Shown one piece after another: positions 24,939 through 33,322 of a stretch of DNA of 64,000 bases. Below the pieces are notes generated by a model. The model did not search any database and had not been told where the DNA came from. It worked only from the letters and a program-made list of their open reading frames with translations. The translations under genes were made by a program, and so were the position numbers. Each line of letters opens with the position of its first letter. The stretch's first letter is position 1. Origin of the DNA: Streptomyces sp. NBS 14/10 (GTDB lineage Bacteria; Actinomycetota; Actinomycetes; Streptomycetales; Streptomycetaceae); the NCBI RefSeq assembly GCF_002224125.1, contig NZ_NCSM01000005.1, positions 62,001-126,000 on the forward strand. Direction: 5' to 3'.

Positions 24939-26351
24939 GTGAGGAACACTCTGACCGCCCAAGCAGAAGAGCGCGATCTCGCACAGCTGGACAGACTCAT
25001 CGCGGCCCACGAGAAGCTGCTCACCGACCGGATGCGGTGCTCGCTCGAACTACGGGAAGCCGCTCGTGCCACCCTCGCCGGAGGCGTCGCCTCGGCCTGG
25101 CAGGATTCCCAACCCGGGGCGATCTGGATCGAGCGTGGCGAGGGCGGGCGCGTCTGGGACGCCGACGGGACCGAGTACGTCGATATGCACGGCGGTTTCG
25201 GAGCCGGCCTTGCCGGGCATGCCCACCCGGCCGTCGTCGAGGCGGTCGAGCGGCGGGTGCGCATGGGCACCCACTTCGGCCACCCCACCGAGGACCTGAT
25301 CTCCGTCTCCCGGCTCTTACGGGACCGTTTCAGGCTGCCGTTATGGCGGTTCAGCAACTCCGGGACCGAGGCCACCATGGACGCCGTGCATCTGATGCGG
25401 GTGGCCACCGGCCGCAAGAAGATCATCAAGGTCGAGGGGGCGTACCACGGGCACCATGACTCGGTCCAGGTGTCGACGTTTCCCACCCCGGAGGGGACGG
25501 ACATCGGCCCGGACCACCGGCCGCGGTCGGTGCCACACGGACCGGCGATTCCCGGGGAGTTCGTCGATCTGACGGTGGCCGTACCGTTCGGCGATATCGA
25601 CGCGGCGCGCACCGTACTGGAGGAGAACCCGGACTCTGTCGCCGGAATGATCATCGAGCCGGTCATGTTGAACATCGGCGTGGTCGTACCGCCCGCGAGC
25701 TACCTCGCCGAGCTGGTGGATCTGCTGCACGCGCATGGCGCGTATCTGGCGTATGACGAGGTGAAAACGGGTCTGGCGGTGGCGCCCGGCGGGGCCACCG
25801 AGCTGTTCGGTGTCACTCCCGACATCGTATGCCTGGCCAAGGCGCTCGGTGGCGGGCTGCCGTGTGGTGCCATCGGCGGCACCGCCGAGTTGATGGAGCT
25901 CATCGCCGACAACACCTATCAGCAGGTCGGCACGTTCAACGGCAACCCCCTGACCATGGCCGTGGCCCGGGCGATGTTGACCGAGGTCCTCACCCCGGAG
26001 GCGTACAGCCATCTGGAGGCCCTGCGCGTCGCCATCGTGACCGGTGTCGAGGAGCTGATGGCGCGGTACGGCATCCCCGGCCACGTCGCCTCGGTCGGGG
26101 CCAAGGGCTCGGTCATCTTCGCCGACCGACTGCGTGACTACCGCGATTTCCTCCGCTCCCCCGCCCCGTGGCGGCGGGCTCATTGGCTCTACCAGGTGGG
26201 CGGCGGGATCCTGTTGCCGTCGTGGGGCAAGTCCGAGCAGTTCACGCTGTCGGTTCAGCACACCACGGAGGACGCGCGGTTGTACGTGGCCAACTTCGAG
26301 CGGCTGTGCCGGGATGTGCGCCCGGCGCAGCGTCCCGAGGTGGCCTCATGA
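24939..26351 (+). CDS. Class III aminotransferase (GSA-aminomutase-like)
   Basis: A 470-residue PLP enzyme of fold type I, class III. Substrate/PLP segments are FSNSGTEATMDAVHLMRVAT, KVEGAYHGHHDSVQV, MIIEPVMLNIGVVVPP, and the Schiff-base Lys in VCLAKALGGGLPCGAIGG. It is most like glutamate-1-semialdehyde aminomutase-type aminotransferases found outside heme operons. AAAGGTGG precedes GTG 24939. Two TTA leucine codons lie 24 nt apart at 25317 and 25341, so translation should depend on the rare bldA tRNA. It overlaps the next gene by 4 nt (ATGA). Its amino donor and acceptor are unknown; the context suggests catabolism of an N-methylated or amino acid-like compound. Confidence 0.88.
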   Translation: MRNTLTAQAEERDLAQLDRLIAAHEKLLTDRMRCSLELREAARATLAGGVASAWQDSQPGAIWIERGEGGRVWDADGTEYVDMHGGFGAGLAGHAHPAVVEAVERRVRMGTHFGHPTEDLISVSRLLRDRFRLPLWRFSNSGTEATMDAVHLMRVATGRKKIIKVEGAYHGHHDSVQVSTFPTPEGTDIGPDHRPRSVPHGPAIPGEFVDLTVAVPFGDIDAARTVLEENPDSVAGMIIEPVMLNIGVVVPPASYLAELVDLLHAHGAYLAYDEVKTGLAVAPGGATELFGVTPDIVCLAKALGGGLPCGAIGGTAELMELIADNTYQQVGTFNGNPLTMAVARAMLTEVLTPEAYSHLEALRVAIVTGVEELMARYGIPGHVASVGAKGSVIFADRLRDYRDFLRSPAPWRRAHWLYQVGGGILLPSWGKSEQFTLSVQHTTEDARLYVANFERLCRDVRPAQRPEVAS

Positions 26352-27343
26352 TGGCGTTTGAGGAGCGAAGGGATCCGGAGTCGGTCCGCACCGTCGCGGT
26401 CGTCGGAACCGGCCTCATCGGAGGCGGCTGGGCCGCGCACTTTCTGCGGATGGGCTACGACGTCATCGCCTACGACCCCGGGCCGGGGGCACAGGACAGG
26501 CTGAACGCGCTGGTCGACCGCGCCTGGCCCACCCTGAAGCGGCTCGGCCTCGCCGACGGCGCACGGCGCGACCGGCTCGGTTTCTCCGACTCCCTCACCG
26601 AGGCGGTGTCCGCGGGCGACTTCGTCCAGGAGTGCGTCCCCGAGCGACTGGATGTGAAGATCGGTGTCCTGGCCGACATCGACGTGGCGGCGCCCGACGG
26701 CGTCGTCGTCGCGTCGAGCACGTCCGGTTACACCATGACCGACATGCAGAGCGCGTGCCGCACCCCCGGGCGTTTCGTCGTCGGCCACCCGTTCAACCCG
26801 CCCTACCTCATACCGCTGGTGGAGGTGGTCGGCGGCCGTGCCACCGACCCAGCCGCTGTCACCTGGGCCGACCGTTTTTACCGCCATGCGGGGAAGACTC
26901 CCCTGGTGTTGGACCGGGAGCTGCCCGGGTTCATCGCCAACCGGCTCCAAGAGGCCCAGTGGCGCGAGGCACTTCACATGGTCGCCGCCGGTGAGGCGAC
27001 CGTCGGCCAGATCGACACCGCGATCACCCACGGACCCGGGCTGCGCTGGGCGCTGTTGGGGCCGGCCCTGACGTCCCATCTGGCGGGCGGCCACGGCGGC
27101 ATGGCCCATATGCTCGACCAATTCGGCCCGTCGCTGCACGATCCCTTGACCAGACTCGACCCACCCGAGTTCACCGACGAGCTGCGCGAGCGGATAGTCG
27201 CCGGATGCGAGGCGGCGGCCGGCGGCCGGTCCGTCGCCGAGTTGGAGGAGGAGCGGGACGCCTTCCTGGTCGACCTGCTGCTGCTTCTGGAACGGCACAC
27301 CGGGCGATGGGGTCGCCGTTCGGCTCCTCCTCACCGCGATTGA
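26348..27343 (+). CDS. 3-hydroxyacyl-CoA/L-carnitine dehydrogenase-like
   Basis: A 331-residue NAD-dependent dehydrogenase. The Rossmann motif is VAVVGTGLIGGGWAAHFL. QECVPERLDVKIGV and SSTSGYTM follow, then the catalytic His-Glu region GHPFNPPYLIPLVEVVGG and the C-terminal domain NRLQEAQWREALHMV and GPGLRWALLGP. This pattern, with the compact C-terminal domain, is closest to L-carnitine 3-dehydrogenases and related beta-hydroxyacid dehydrogenases rather than fatty acid oxidation enzymes. It is translationally coupled to the aminotransferase. It probably oxidises a beta-hydroxy group in the same pathway, but the substrate is not shown. Confidence 0.85.
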   Translation: MMAFEERRDPESVRTVAVVGTGLIGGGWAAHFLRMGYDVIAYDPGPGAQDRLNALVDRAWPTLKRLGLADGARRDRLGFSDSLTEAVSAGDFVQECVPERLDVKIGVLADIDVAAPDGVVVASSTSGYTMTDMQSACRTPGRFVVGHPFNPPYLIPLVEVVGGRATDPAAVTWADRFYRHAGKTPLVLDRELPGFIANRLQEAQWREALHMVAAGEATVGQIDTAITHGPGLRWALLGPALTSHLAGGHGGMAHMLDQFGPSLHDPLTRLDPPEFTDELRERIVAGCEAAAGGRSVAELEEERDAFLVDLLLLLERHTGRWGRRSAPPHRD

Positions 27344-27373
27344 GCCTCGCGATCCGTTCGTTCCCCCGGCGCT

Positions 27374-28426
27374 CTACCGCGGGGACGCGCTTCCCAAGGT
27401 GGCGTGATAGCGGAGTTGTGGCAGCCGGTCGACGGTCACGATTCCCGGTTCGGCCCTGATGACATCCGAGAGCCTGTTGACGAGCGTGGTGCAGGTGGTG
27501 TCCGGGGTGATCACATGGTCATTACGGAGGTGCAGCGCCGGCCGGCCGGTGGTGCGCCACTCGTTGAAGTCCGACTCGCCGGCGTCGTACACCTTGCCCG
27601 TCGAGCTGATGATCAGCTCGATGCCTTCCTCGGTGTGCAGGGTGTCGGTGTCGGTGTAGCCCAGCACCCTGCCCGCGGCGATGTCCTCCCCCAGCGCCTG
27701 GCAGGGGGTGGTCTTCGTGGCGATGACGGGCGTGGTCCGTGTCTCAGGCTGCTTCGGTGTCAGCCCGATGGCGGCGGCCAGGGCATAGAGCGAGGTACGG
27801 CCGAACGTGGGTTTCCGGGTGGCGTTGGCGAGCCAGCTGTTGAACTCCCCCACCGTCTGGCCGACCTGCTGCTGTTTCGCCACGGCTGGTCCGAAGTCGT
27901 CGACATTCCAGGAGAGCTCGCCTTCCACGGTGTGCAGTGTCTGGGCCGAACCCACCAAGAGGGAGACCAGATTGACCCAGTAGGCGTCCTGGTGTCCGGT
28001 GCCGGTGACGGTGACCCCGTGCCGCCTGGCGAGCTCGTCGAGCTGTTCCGCGCGTGGCCCGGCGGTCGGGACGGGGTACAGCATCTCTTCCGCCAGCGTG
28101 ATCACATTGGCCCCCGCCCTGACGACGGTCGCGTAGATCTCGTACATGACCTCGTCGAGGTATGTGCTGACGGCGACGGCCACGATGTCCGGTTCGGTCT
28201 CTTCAAGCGTCTCCTTGGCGTCGCTGCGGACAGGGACCCCGAGCGGGGCGAGGCCCGCGAGCGTGCCTAAATCCTCGCCCACCTTCTCGGAGCCGGGCCG
28301 GGTGATCGCGGCGACGATCCGCACCCCGCGCTCGCGGAGCAGCCTGGTGATGTGCAGACCCATGGCCCCTGGGCCGTAGATGGCAACCTTGATGGCACTG
28401 GCGCTGTCGGTGTCGCTGTCGTTCAT
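27374..28426 (-). CDS. DapB-like NAD(P)-dependent dehydrogenase
   Basis: A 350-residue dehydrogenase with an N-terminal Rossmann fold (IKVAIYGPGAMGLHITRLL, then VRIVAAITRPGSEKVGEDLG) and DIVAVAVSTYLDEVMYEI, like dihydrodipicolinate reductase and 2,4-diaminopentanoate dehydrogenase. GTGHQDAYWVNLVSLLVGSA marks the substrate domain. Relatives act on amino acid-like substrates with a primary or secondary amine. ATG 28426 has GGAGG 5 nt upstream. It is the last gene of the leftward block and converges on the dehydrogenase to its left; the 30-bp gap contains a CCCCG/CGGGG hairpin. Its upstream neighbour is a broken OYE-type demethylase. Confidence 0.78.
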   Translation of the reverse strand: MNDSDTDSASAIKVAIYGPGAMGLHITRLLRERGVRIVAAITRPGSEKVGEDLGTLAGLAPLGVPVRSDAKETLEETEPDIVAVAVSTYLDEVMYEIYATVVRAGANVITLAEEMLYPVPTAGPRAEQLDELARRHGVTVTGTGHQDAYWVNLVSLLVGSAQTLHTVEGELSWNVDDFGPAVAKQQQVGQTVGEFNSWLANATRKPTFGRTSLYALAAAIGLTPKQPETRTTPVIATKTTPCQALGEDIAAGRVLGYTDTDTLHTEEGIELIISSTGKVYDAGESDFNEWRTTGRPALHLRNDHVITPDTTCTTLVNRLSDVIRAEPGIVTVDRLPQLRYHATLGSASPR

Positions 28427-28536
28427 GCTCACCTCCGGTGTTGTCGACCTCGACGGCCGCCCGGCGGGGGACGGCCGCCGGCGAGCATGATGACAGCGTC
28501 GGGCAGGACCTGGATACGGTGTACGCGGGCGGCTGC

Positions 28537-29188
28537 TCAGATCGTTCGGCAGAGGCGGGCCGCATCCAGCATCGCGGCATGGACATTCCTGCTGGCCACC
28601 GCCTCCCCTATGCGGAACAGCCGGAACGACCCGTCGTCATTGCGCACCACCGACTGAGGCTTACGAGCCAGCAGTTCGGCCAGGTCAACGGCCCCGAGGT
28701 TGGTTGAGGCAGCAAGCAGCTCGTCATAGAGCTCCTGGACCGGATCGGTGCCCATCTCCGCCACGACGGCATCGAACGTGCGGCGCTCACGGAACCCGAA
28801 GCCGTCCACACCAAGCTCCACCTCCAGCCCCTCCGCGGTCTTGGCGACCCCGCGCAGCCGCCGAAGCACCGCGACGGGTGAACGCGCGGTGCGCGGGCTC
28901 GCGTACGTTGCTCGCCGAGATCGCCGGGAGCCAGGTGTCCGTGTAGTTGCTGGTGCGGTGTCCGAGGTGGGTGAGCTGCGTCAGCACCGCCGTGCCCTGC
29001 TCGTGGACCTCGTCGGCGAGGCGGCGCAGCCAGGACTCCGCCTCGTCCTTCCAGAGCTGGAGATTGCCGAAGGCCGGTGCGCTGTCCCGGCTTGCCAGAG
29101 CGCTGCCACCGATCATGGTCAGCCCGACCCCACCACGGGCCTTCCTCTTCAGGACGAACGGACTCATCAAGGGGTCATCGACAGTCAC
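28537..29188 (-). pseudogene. OYE-type demethylase remnant
   Basis: The ends of an old-yellow-enzyme-like N-demethylase (dimethylglycine/N-methylproline/TMADH type, intact length about 650-700 residues) survive. The 5' part reads KARGGVGLTMIGGSALASRD, LADEVHEQGTAVLTQLTHLG, HRTSNYTDTWLPAISASNVR: the FMN barrel start, lacking about 80 N-terminal residues. Near 28875 it passes, out of frame, straight into the C-terminal domain: VAVLRRLRGVAKTAEG to RKPQSVVRNDDGSFRLFRIG to NVHAAMLDAARLC. Some 400 residues with the Fe-S and NAD domains are lost. Its presence indicates that the island once demethylated a quaternary or tertiary amine. Confidence 0.82.
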
Positions 29189-29220
29189 CCCAGACCTCCG
29201 GGGCTTGGGGGCGTACGGGA

Positions 29221-30732
29221 TCAGCGCCCGTGGTTGTGCATGACGTGTTTGGTACGCGCATAGTCGTCCAGCGCGTAGACCGACAGGTCACGGCCGTAGC
29301 CGGATCCCTTGAAGCCGCCCCAGGGGACTTCACTGGCCAGCACCAGATGCGAGTTGACCCAGACCGTGCCGAAGTCGAGGCGCGCGGCGATGTCGTGGCT
29401 ACGGCGGGCGTTCTCGGTCCACACCGATGCCGACAGGCCGAGCGGGACGTCGTTGGCTCGCCGTACCGCTTCGTCCTCGTCGGTGAAGGTCTCGACCGTG
29501 ATCACAGGGCCGAAGATCTCCTCGCGGGCGGCTTCGGCTCCTTCGGGGACGTCAGCCAGTACGGTCGGGGCGACGAAGTAGCCGGGCCCATCGAGGGCCC
29601 CGCCTCCCGTCGCCACCCGGACGTCCTCCTTCTTCGCGCGCTCCAGGTACCCCGTGACACGGTCGAAGTGCGCCTTCGAGACCATCGGGCCGACCTCGAC
29701 GTCCTCGCCGGCCAGCGGCTCACCGACGACCAACTTGCGGACTTCGCTGACGAGTTGATCGACGAACTGCGCGGCAACCGATGCATGGACGAGGACGCGG
29801 CAGGCGGCCCCGCACTCCTGGCCCGAGTTCCAGAAGCCGGCGACGCGCAGGGACGATGCGGCTGCCGCGAGATCGGCGTCAGGGAAGATCACCACCGGTG
29901 CCTTGCCGCCGAGTTCGAGGTGCACCCGCTTGAGGCTGTCGGCGGCGGCCCGGGCGACGGCCCGACCGCTGGCGACCGAACCGGTCAGGGCGATCATGTT
30001 CACGTCCGGGTGCTCGGCGAGCCGGGCGCCGACGACCGCGCCGTACCCGTTCACCACGTTCAGCACGCCGGGCGGCAGAAGATCCGCGACGAGTTCGGCG
30101 AACTTCAGGGTGGTCAGCGGCGTCTGCTCGGACGGTTTGATGACCAGGGTGTTGCCTGCGGCGAGGATGGGCGCGATCTTCCAGGCCGCCATGAGCAGGG
30201 GGTAGTTCCACGGGGTGACCACACCGACCACGCCGAGCGGTTCCCGCAGGATGACCGACAGGTGATTCTCGGCGTAGTCACCGGCGGCCATGGAGGTGGT
30301 CGCGCGCAGCGCACCGGCCATGAAGCGGAAGGTGTCGACGGCCTGGCCGACGTCGTCCGTCGACACCGCGAGCGGCTTACCGGTGTTCGCCGACTCCAGC
30401 TTGCTCAGGAGCTCGGTGTTCGCGGCCAGCCGGTCGGCGATGGTGTGCAGCAGTTCGGAGCGCTCCTTGGGCAGCAGCCGGGCCCATTGGCCCTTGGCCG
30501 CCACCGCGGCGGCGACCGCCCGGTCGATGTCCTCGGCGGTGCCCTCGGGAATCCGGGCGATGACGCTCTCCGTACACGGGTCGACCACGTCGATGACACG
30601 GTCGGCCGACCCCTCGACGAACGTCCCGTCGACGAAATGCCGGGCCGGAGGGAGGTCGGCCGCGGTGATCAGAGCTGATGTGTCGGCTGCGCGTCGAATG
30701 GTGACCGTCGTGAGGCCGGCGGCAGTGGTCAT
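29221..30732 (-). CDS. Aldehyde dehydrogenase, aminoaldehyde type
   Basis: A 503-residue NAD-dependent aldehyde dehydrogenase. Motifs are VTPWNYPLLMAAWKIAPILA, cofactor loop LTGSVASGRAVARAA, general base Glu in HLELGGKAPVVIFPDAD, and nucleophile Cys in WNSGQECGAACRVLV. The set resembles gamma-aminobutyraldehyde and betaine aldehyde dehydrogenases, consistent with an amine oxidase product as substrate. AAGGAG lies 9 nt before ATG 30732. It is in the leftward block with the DapA-like and amine oxidase genes. A longer in-frame extension upstream of the ATG is unlikely. Confidence 0.9.
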   Translation of the reverse strand: MTTAAGLTTVTIRRAADTSALITAADLPPARHFVDGTFVEGSADRVIDVVDPCTESVIARIPEGTAEDIDRAVAAAVAAKGQWARLLPKERSELLHTIADRLAANTELLSKLESANTGKPLAVSTDDVGQAVDTFRFMAGALRATTSMAAGDYAENHLSVILREPLGVVGVVTPWNYPLLMAAWKIAPILAAGNTLVIKPSEQTPLTTLKFAELVADLLPPGVLNVVNGYGAVVGARLAEHPDVNMIALTGSVASGRAVARAAADSLKRVHLELGGKAPVVIFPDADLAAAASSLRVAGFWNSGQECGAACRVLVHASVAAQFVDQLVSEVRKLVVGEPLAGEDVEVGPMVSKAHFDRVTGYLERAKKEDVRVATGGGALDGPGYFVAPTVLADVPEGAEAAREEIFGPVITVETFTDEDEAVRRANDVPLGLSASVWTENARRSHDIAARLDFGTVWVNSHLVLASEVPWGGFKGSGYGRDLSVYALDDYARTKHVMHNHGR

Positions 30733-30866
30733 GATCAGTAGCTCCTTGAGTGAGGTCGCGGGAGAATGCCGGGTGGACCGCGCTCGCGGCGTCCGTACGC
30801 AACGTCGTGAGCGGCGTAGCGGAAGACGATGTGTCGGGATCATCAGGGTGGCCGCCCAGGACCTTC

Positions 30867-31766
30867 TCAGCGTGCTGCCGACAACTGCGACAGTTCCTCG
30901 ACCAGGGAGGAGATCCTGGCGGCCTGGGCGGCGTCGAGGGCGAGGAGCGGTTCGCGGGGCGCTCCGGCGGGGAACCCGGCCGCGTTCAGGGCGGCCTTGA
31001 CCGCCGGGATGAACGGAGCGGACATGATCGCGTCCATCAGCGGATAGATCCGCGCCCATTCGGCTCGCGCGCGGTCGAGGTCGCCGTCGCGCAACGCGCG
31101 GTGGATCGAGACGAGTTCGGCCGGCATGACGTTCGCGGTGCCGGCCATGACGCCGGCGGCGCCCTCGGAGACCGCCTGGAGCAGCAGGCTGTCCCAGCCG
31201 ACGAAGGTGGAGATGACGTCGCCGTAGTTGTGGATCAGCTGTCCGGCCTGGGCCATGTCGGCGCTGGTGTCCTTGATGTACTGGATGTTCTCGACCTCAC
31301 GGGCGAGCTGTCCTACGGTCTCCGGTGAGAGGTTGACACCGGTGGCCCCCGGCAGGTTGTAGAGCATGATCGGGACGTCCACGGCGTCGGCGACGGTGCG
31401 CAGGTAGTGGAGCGTCTCGTCGAGGGTGAGCGGCTCGTAGTACGGGGCGACCACCATCAGCACCGAGGCGCCGGCCGCCTGCGCGTGGCGGGACAGCTCG
31501 ACCGCTTCCCTGGTGCTCAGCGCGCCGGTCTGCGCGACGACCGGCACGCGTCCGGCGGCCTGGTCGACGACGGTCTCGACGACCTGGCGCCGCTCCGCCG
31601 CGCTCATCGCCGCGAACTCACCGGTGGAGCCACAGGCGACGACGCCGTCGACCCCGCCGTCGATGCTGCGGTCGACCAGGTCGCGCAGTGTCTTCTCGTC
31701 GAGCTTTCCGTCCGCCGCGAAGGGGGAGGCGAGTGCGGTCAGGACGCCGCTCAGCTGTGCCGACAT
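30867..31766 (-). CDS. DapA-like class I aldolase/lyase
   Basis: A 299-residue member of the dihydrodipicolinate synthase/N-acetylneuraminate lyase family. It has the pyruvate-carboxylate motif VACGSTGEFAAMS, the catalytic Tyr in IMLYNLPGATGVNL and the Schiff-base Lys in IQYIKDTSADMAQ. All catalytic residues are present, so aldol cleavage or condensation with a keto acid is expected. Being away from lysine biosynthesis genes, it is probably catabolic. It sits between the aldehyde dehydrogenase and the amine oxidase, each separated by about 110-135 bp. Confidence 0.88.
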   Translation of the reverse strand: MSAQLSGVLTALASPFAADGKLDEKTLRDLVDRSIDGGVDGVVACGSTGEFAAMSAAERRQVVETVVDQAAGRVPVVAQTGALSTREAVELSRHAQAAGASVLMVVAPYYEPLTLDETLHYLRTVADAVDVPIMLYNLPGATGVNLSPETVGQLAREVENIQYIKDTSADMAQAGQLIHNYGDVISTFVGWDSLLLQAVSEGAAGVMAGTANVMPAELVSIHRALRDGDLDRARAEWARIYPLMDAIMSAPFIPAVKAALNAAGFPAGAPREPLLALDAAQAARISSLVEELSQLSAAR

Positions 31767-31876
31767 TCTGGAGTCTCCTCAGGTGAAGCTGTGGGGGCAT
31801 CGGCCGGCGGGGCGGATGCGGGGTTCATCGGTTTGTCGTGCCCGGAGTTGTTGGAGCTCCGGACGTGGTGGGGGCC

Positions 31877-33265
31877 TTATGACGCGGTGGGCGCCGGGGA
31901 CCGGTCACGCGCGGCGGTCTGCCGCTCCGTGGCCAGCAGGCTCTGTGCCTCCTGCGCCGCGGACAGACCGGACGAGATCGCGGTCTCGGTGTAGAGGGTG
32001 CCGAGGTAGTCACCGGCCAGGAACACCCGGCCGCTGCGGCGGGTCAGCGTCTGCTGGAGCTTGCCGCGGCCGGGGAAGCAATAGGGCGCGCCGGTGGGCC
32101 ACCGCTGGACCTCGGCCTCGACGACCTTGTCGGCGAAGCCGGGCAGCACCTGGTCCAGGTCGTCGAGGTAGATACGGCGGATCTTGTCGTCGTCGTGCTC
32201 CAGCAACTCGCGTGCCAGGCTGCCCGGCGAGAAGGTCATGATGCTGCTGCCGGGCCGGCGTTCCGCCGCGTAACCGTGCACGACGTTGGACATGTTCAGC
32301 GCGACGTTGAAGGACCGCTTCGGCGTGGCGATGCCGTAGGCGTCGTCCCAGACCTGGCGTCCGGTCTCGTTGCTGAGGAAGGCCGCGCTCACATAAGGGC
32401 CGTAGACGATCTTCGACAGGGCCTCGCGGAGGTCGCGGTCGAGATCGACGGCGATCCGGTGGCTGACGGTCGCGGGGGTGGCCAGGACGACGTAGCGCGC
32501 CTCGACCTCCTTCTCGACGCCGTCCTGCCGGTAGCGGACGACAACCGAGTTGTTCTTCTGAACGATCTCGTCGACGGGCGAGTTGAGCCGCACCCGGTCC
32601 GACAGGGCCGCCGCGATGCTCTCGGTGAGGGTGGACGGGCCGCCGAGGATGCTCTGCGAGAGCCCGGCCCCGATGTTCCACACCAGGCTGAAGTAGCCGA
32701 CGCCGGCCCCCGCGGAGAGCTGGTCGATATCGGCGGCGGAACGGGTCACCGTGGGCTTGAACAGCGCCTCGGCGTCCTCGGGCAAGTTGCCGATGAAGTC
32801 CTTGAAGGAGCGGTCGTTCATGAAGTCGTAGATCCGCTGCTGGCGCTGGGCCTCGGTCTCGCCCCGCCGCAGCCTCACGATCCGGGCGTAACGAGCCACC
32901 TGCAGCGCGACCTTGGCACCCGCCTTGACCATGCCGACCCGCGACTCCATCGACATCGGGATGCGGAACGGGTAGCTCTCCACCCGGCCCTTGAGCAGCA
33001 ACTTGCCGTTCATCGACAGCCCCGCCAGCGAGCCGGGCACCGGTACCGAGTCGACCCCGGTGCTGTTCAGCAGCCACGAGGTGGCCGAGTTCCCACCGGC
33101 GTAGACGTGGCCGCCCCAGTTGAGCCAGTACGGTCCGCGTCGCTCCGAACGGACGCGCCCGCCGACCCGTCCCCCGGATTCGAGCAGAAGCGTGTCCCAG
33201 TGCCGCAGCCGCCAGCCGGCGGCCAGTCCCGCGATCCCGCCTCCGACAATCACTACGTCTTTCAC
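31877..33265 (-). CDS. FAD-dependent amine oxidase
   Basis: A 462-residue flavoprotein of the amine oxidase/protoporphyrinogen oxidase-like fold. The FAD motif is KDVVIVGGGIAGLAAGWRL, followed by LLESGGRVGGRVRSERRGPY (the GGR motif that contacts the flavin). RYVVLATPATVSHRIAV lies mid-protein and VFLAGDYLGTLYTETAISSG near the C-terminus closes the FAD site. No membrane anchor or signal peptide is visible. The GTG start at 33265 follows GGAGG by 6 nt. It likely oxidises an amine to an aldehyde used by the adjacent aldehyde dehydrogenase; the amine is unknown. Confidence 0.83.
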   Translation of the reverse strand: MKDVVIVGGGIAGLAAGWRLRHWDTLLLESGGRVGGRVRSERRGPYWLNWGGHVYAGGNSATSWLLNSTGVDSVPVPGSLAGLSMNGKLLLKGRVESYPFRIPMSMESRVGMVKAGAKVALQVARYARIVRLRRGETEAQRQQRIYDFMNDRSFKDFIGNLPEDAEALFKPTVTRSAADIDQLSAGAGVGYFSLVWNIGAGLSQSILGGPSTLTESIAAALSDRVRLNSPVDEIVQKNNSVVVRYRQDGVEKEVEARYVVLATPATVSHRIAVDLDRDLREALSKIVYGPYVSAAFLSNETGRQVWDDAYGIATPKRSFNVALNMSNVVHGYAAERRPGSSIMTFSPGSLARELLEHDDDKIRRIYLDDLDQVLPGFADKVVEAEVQRWPTGAPYCFPGRGKLQQTLTRRSGRVFLAGDYLGTLYTETAISSGLSAAQEAQSLLATERQTAARDRSPAPTAS

Positions 33266-33322
33266 GGATAGCCTCCTGCGCATTCATGGGGGACGGGCCG
33301 GGGCCCGTCGTGACAGCGACGG

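Noticed and set aside
29077..30678. Rightward 533-codon open frame opposite the aldehyde dehydrogenase
   Set aside because: Shadow of a well-supported gene; composition typical of antisense GC-rich DNA and no domain recognisable.
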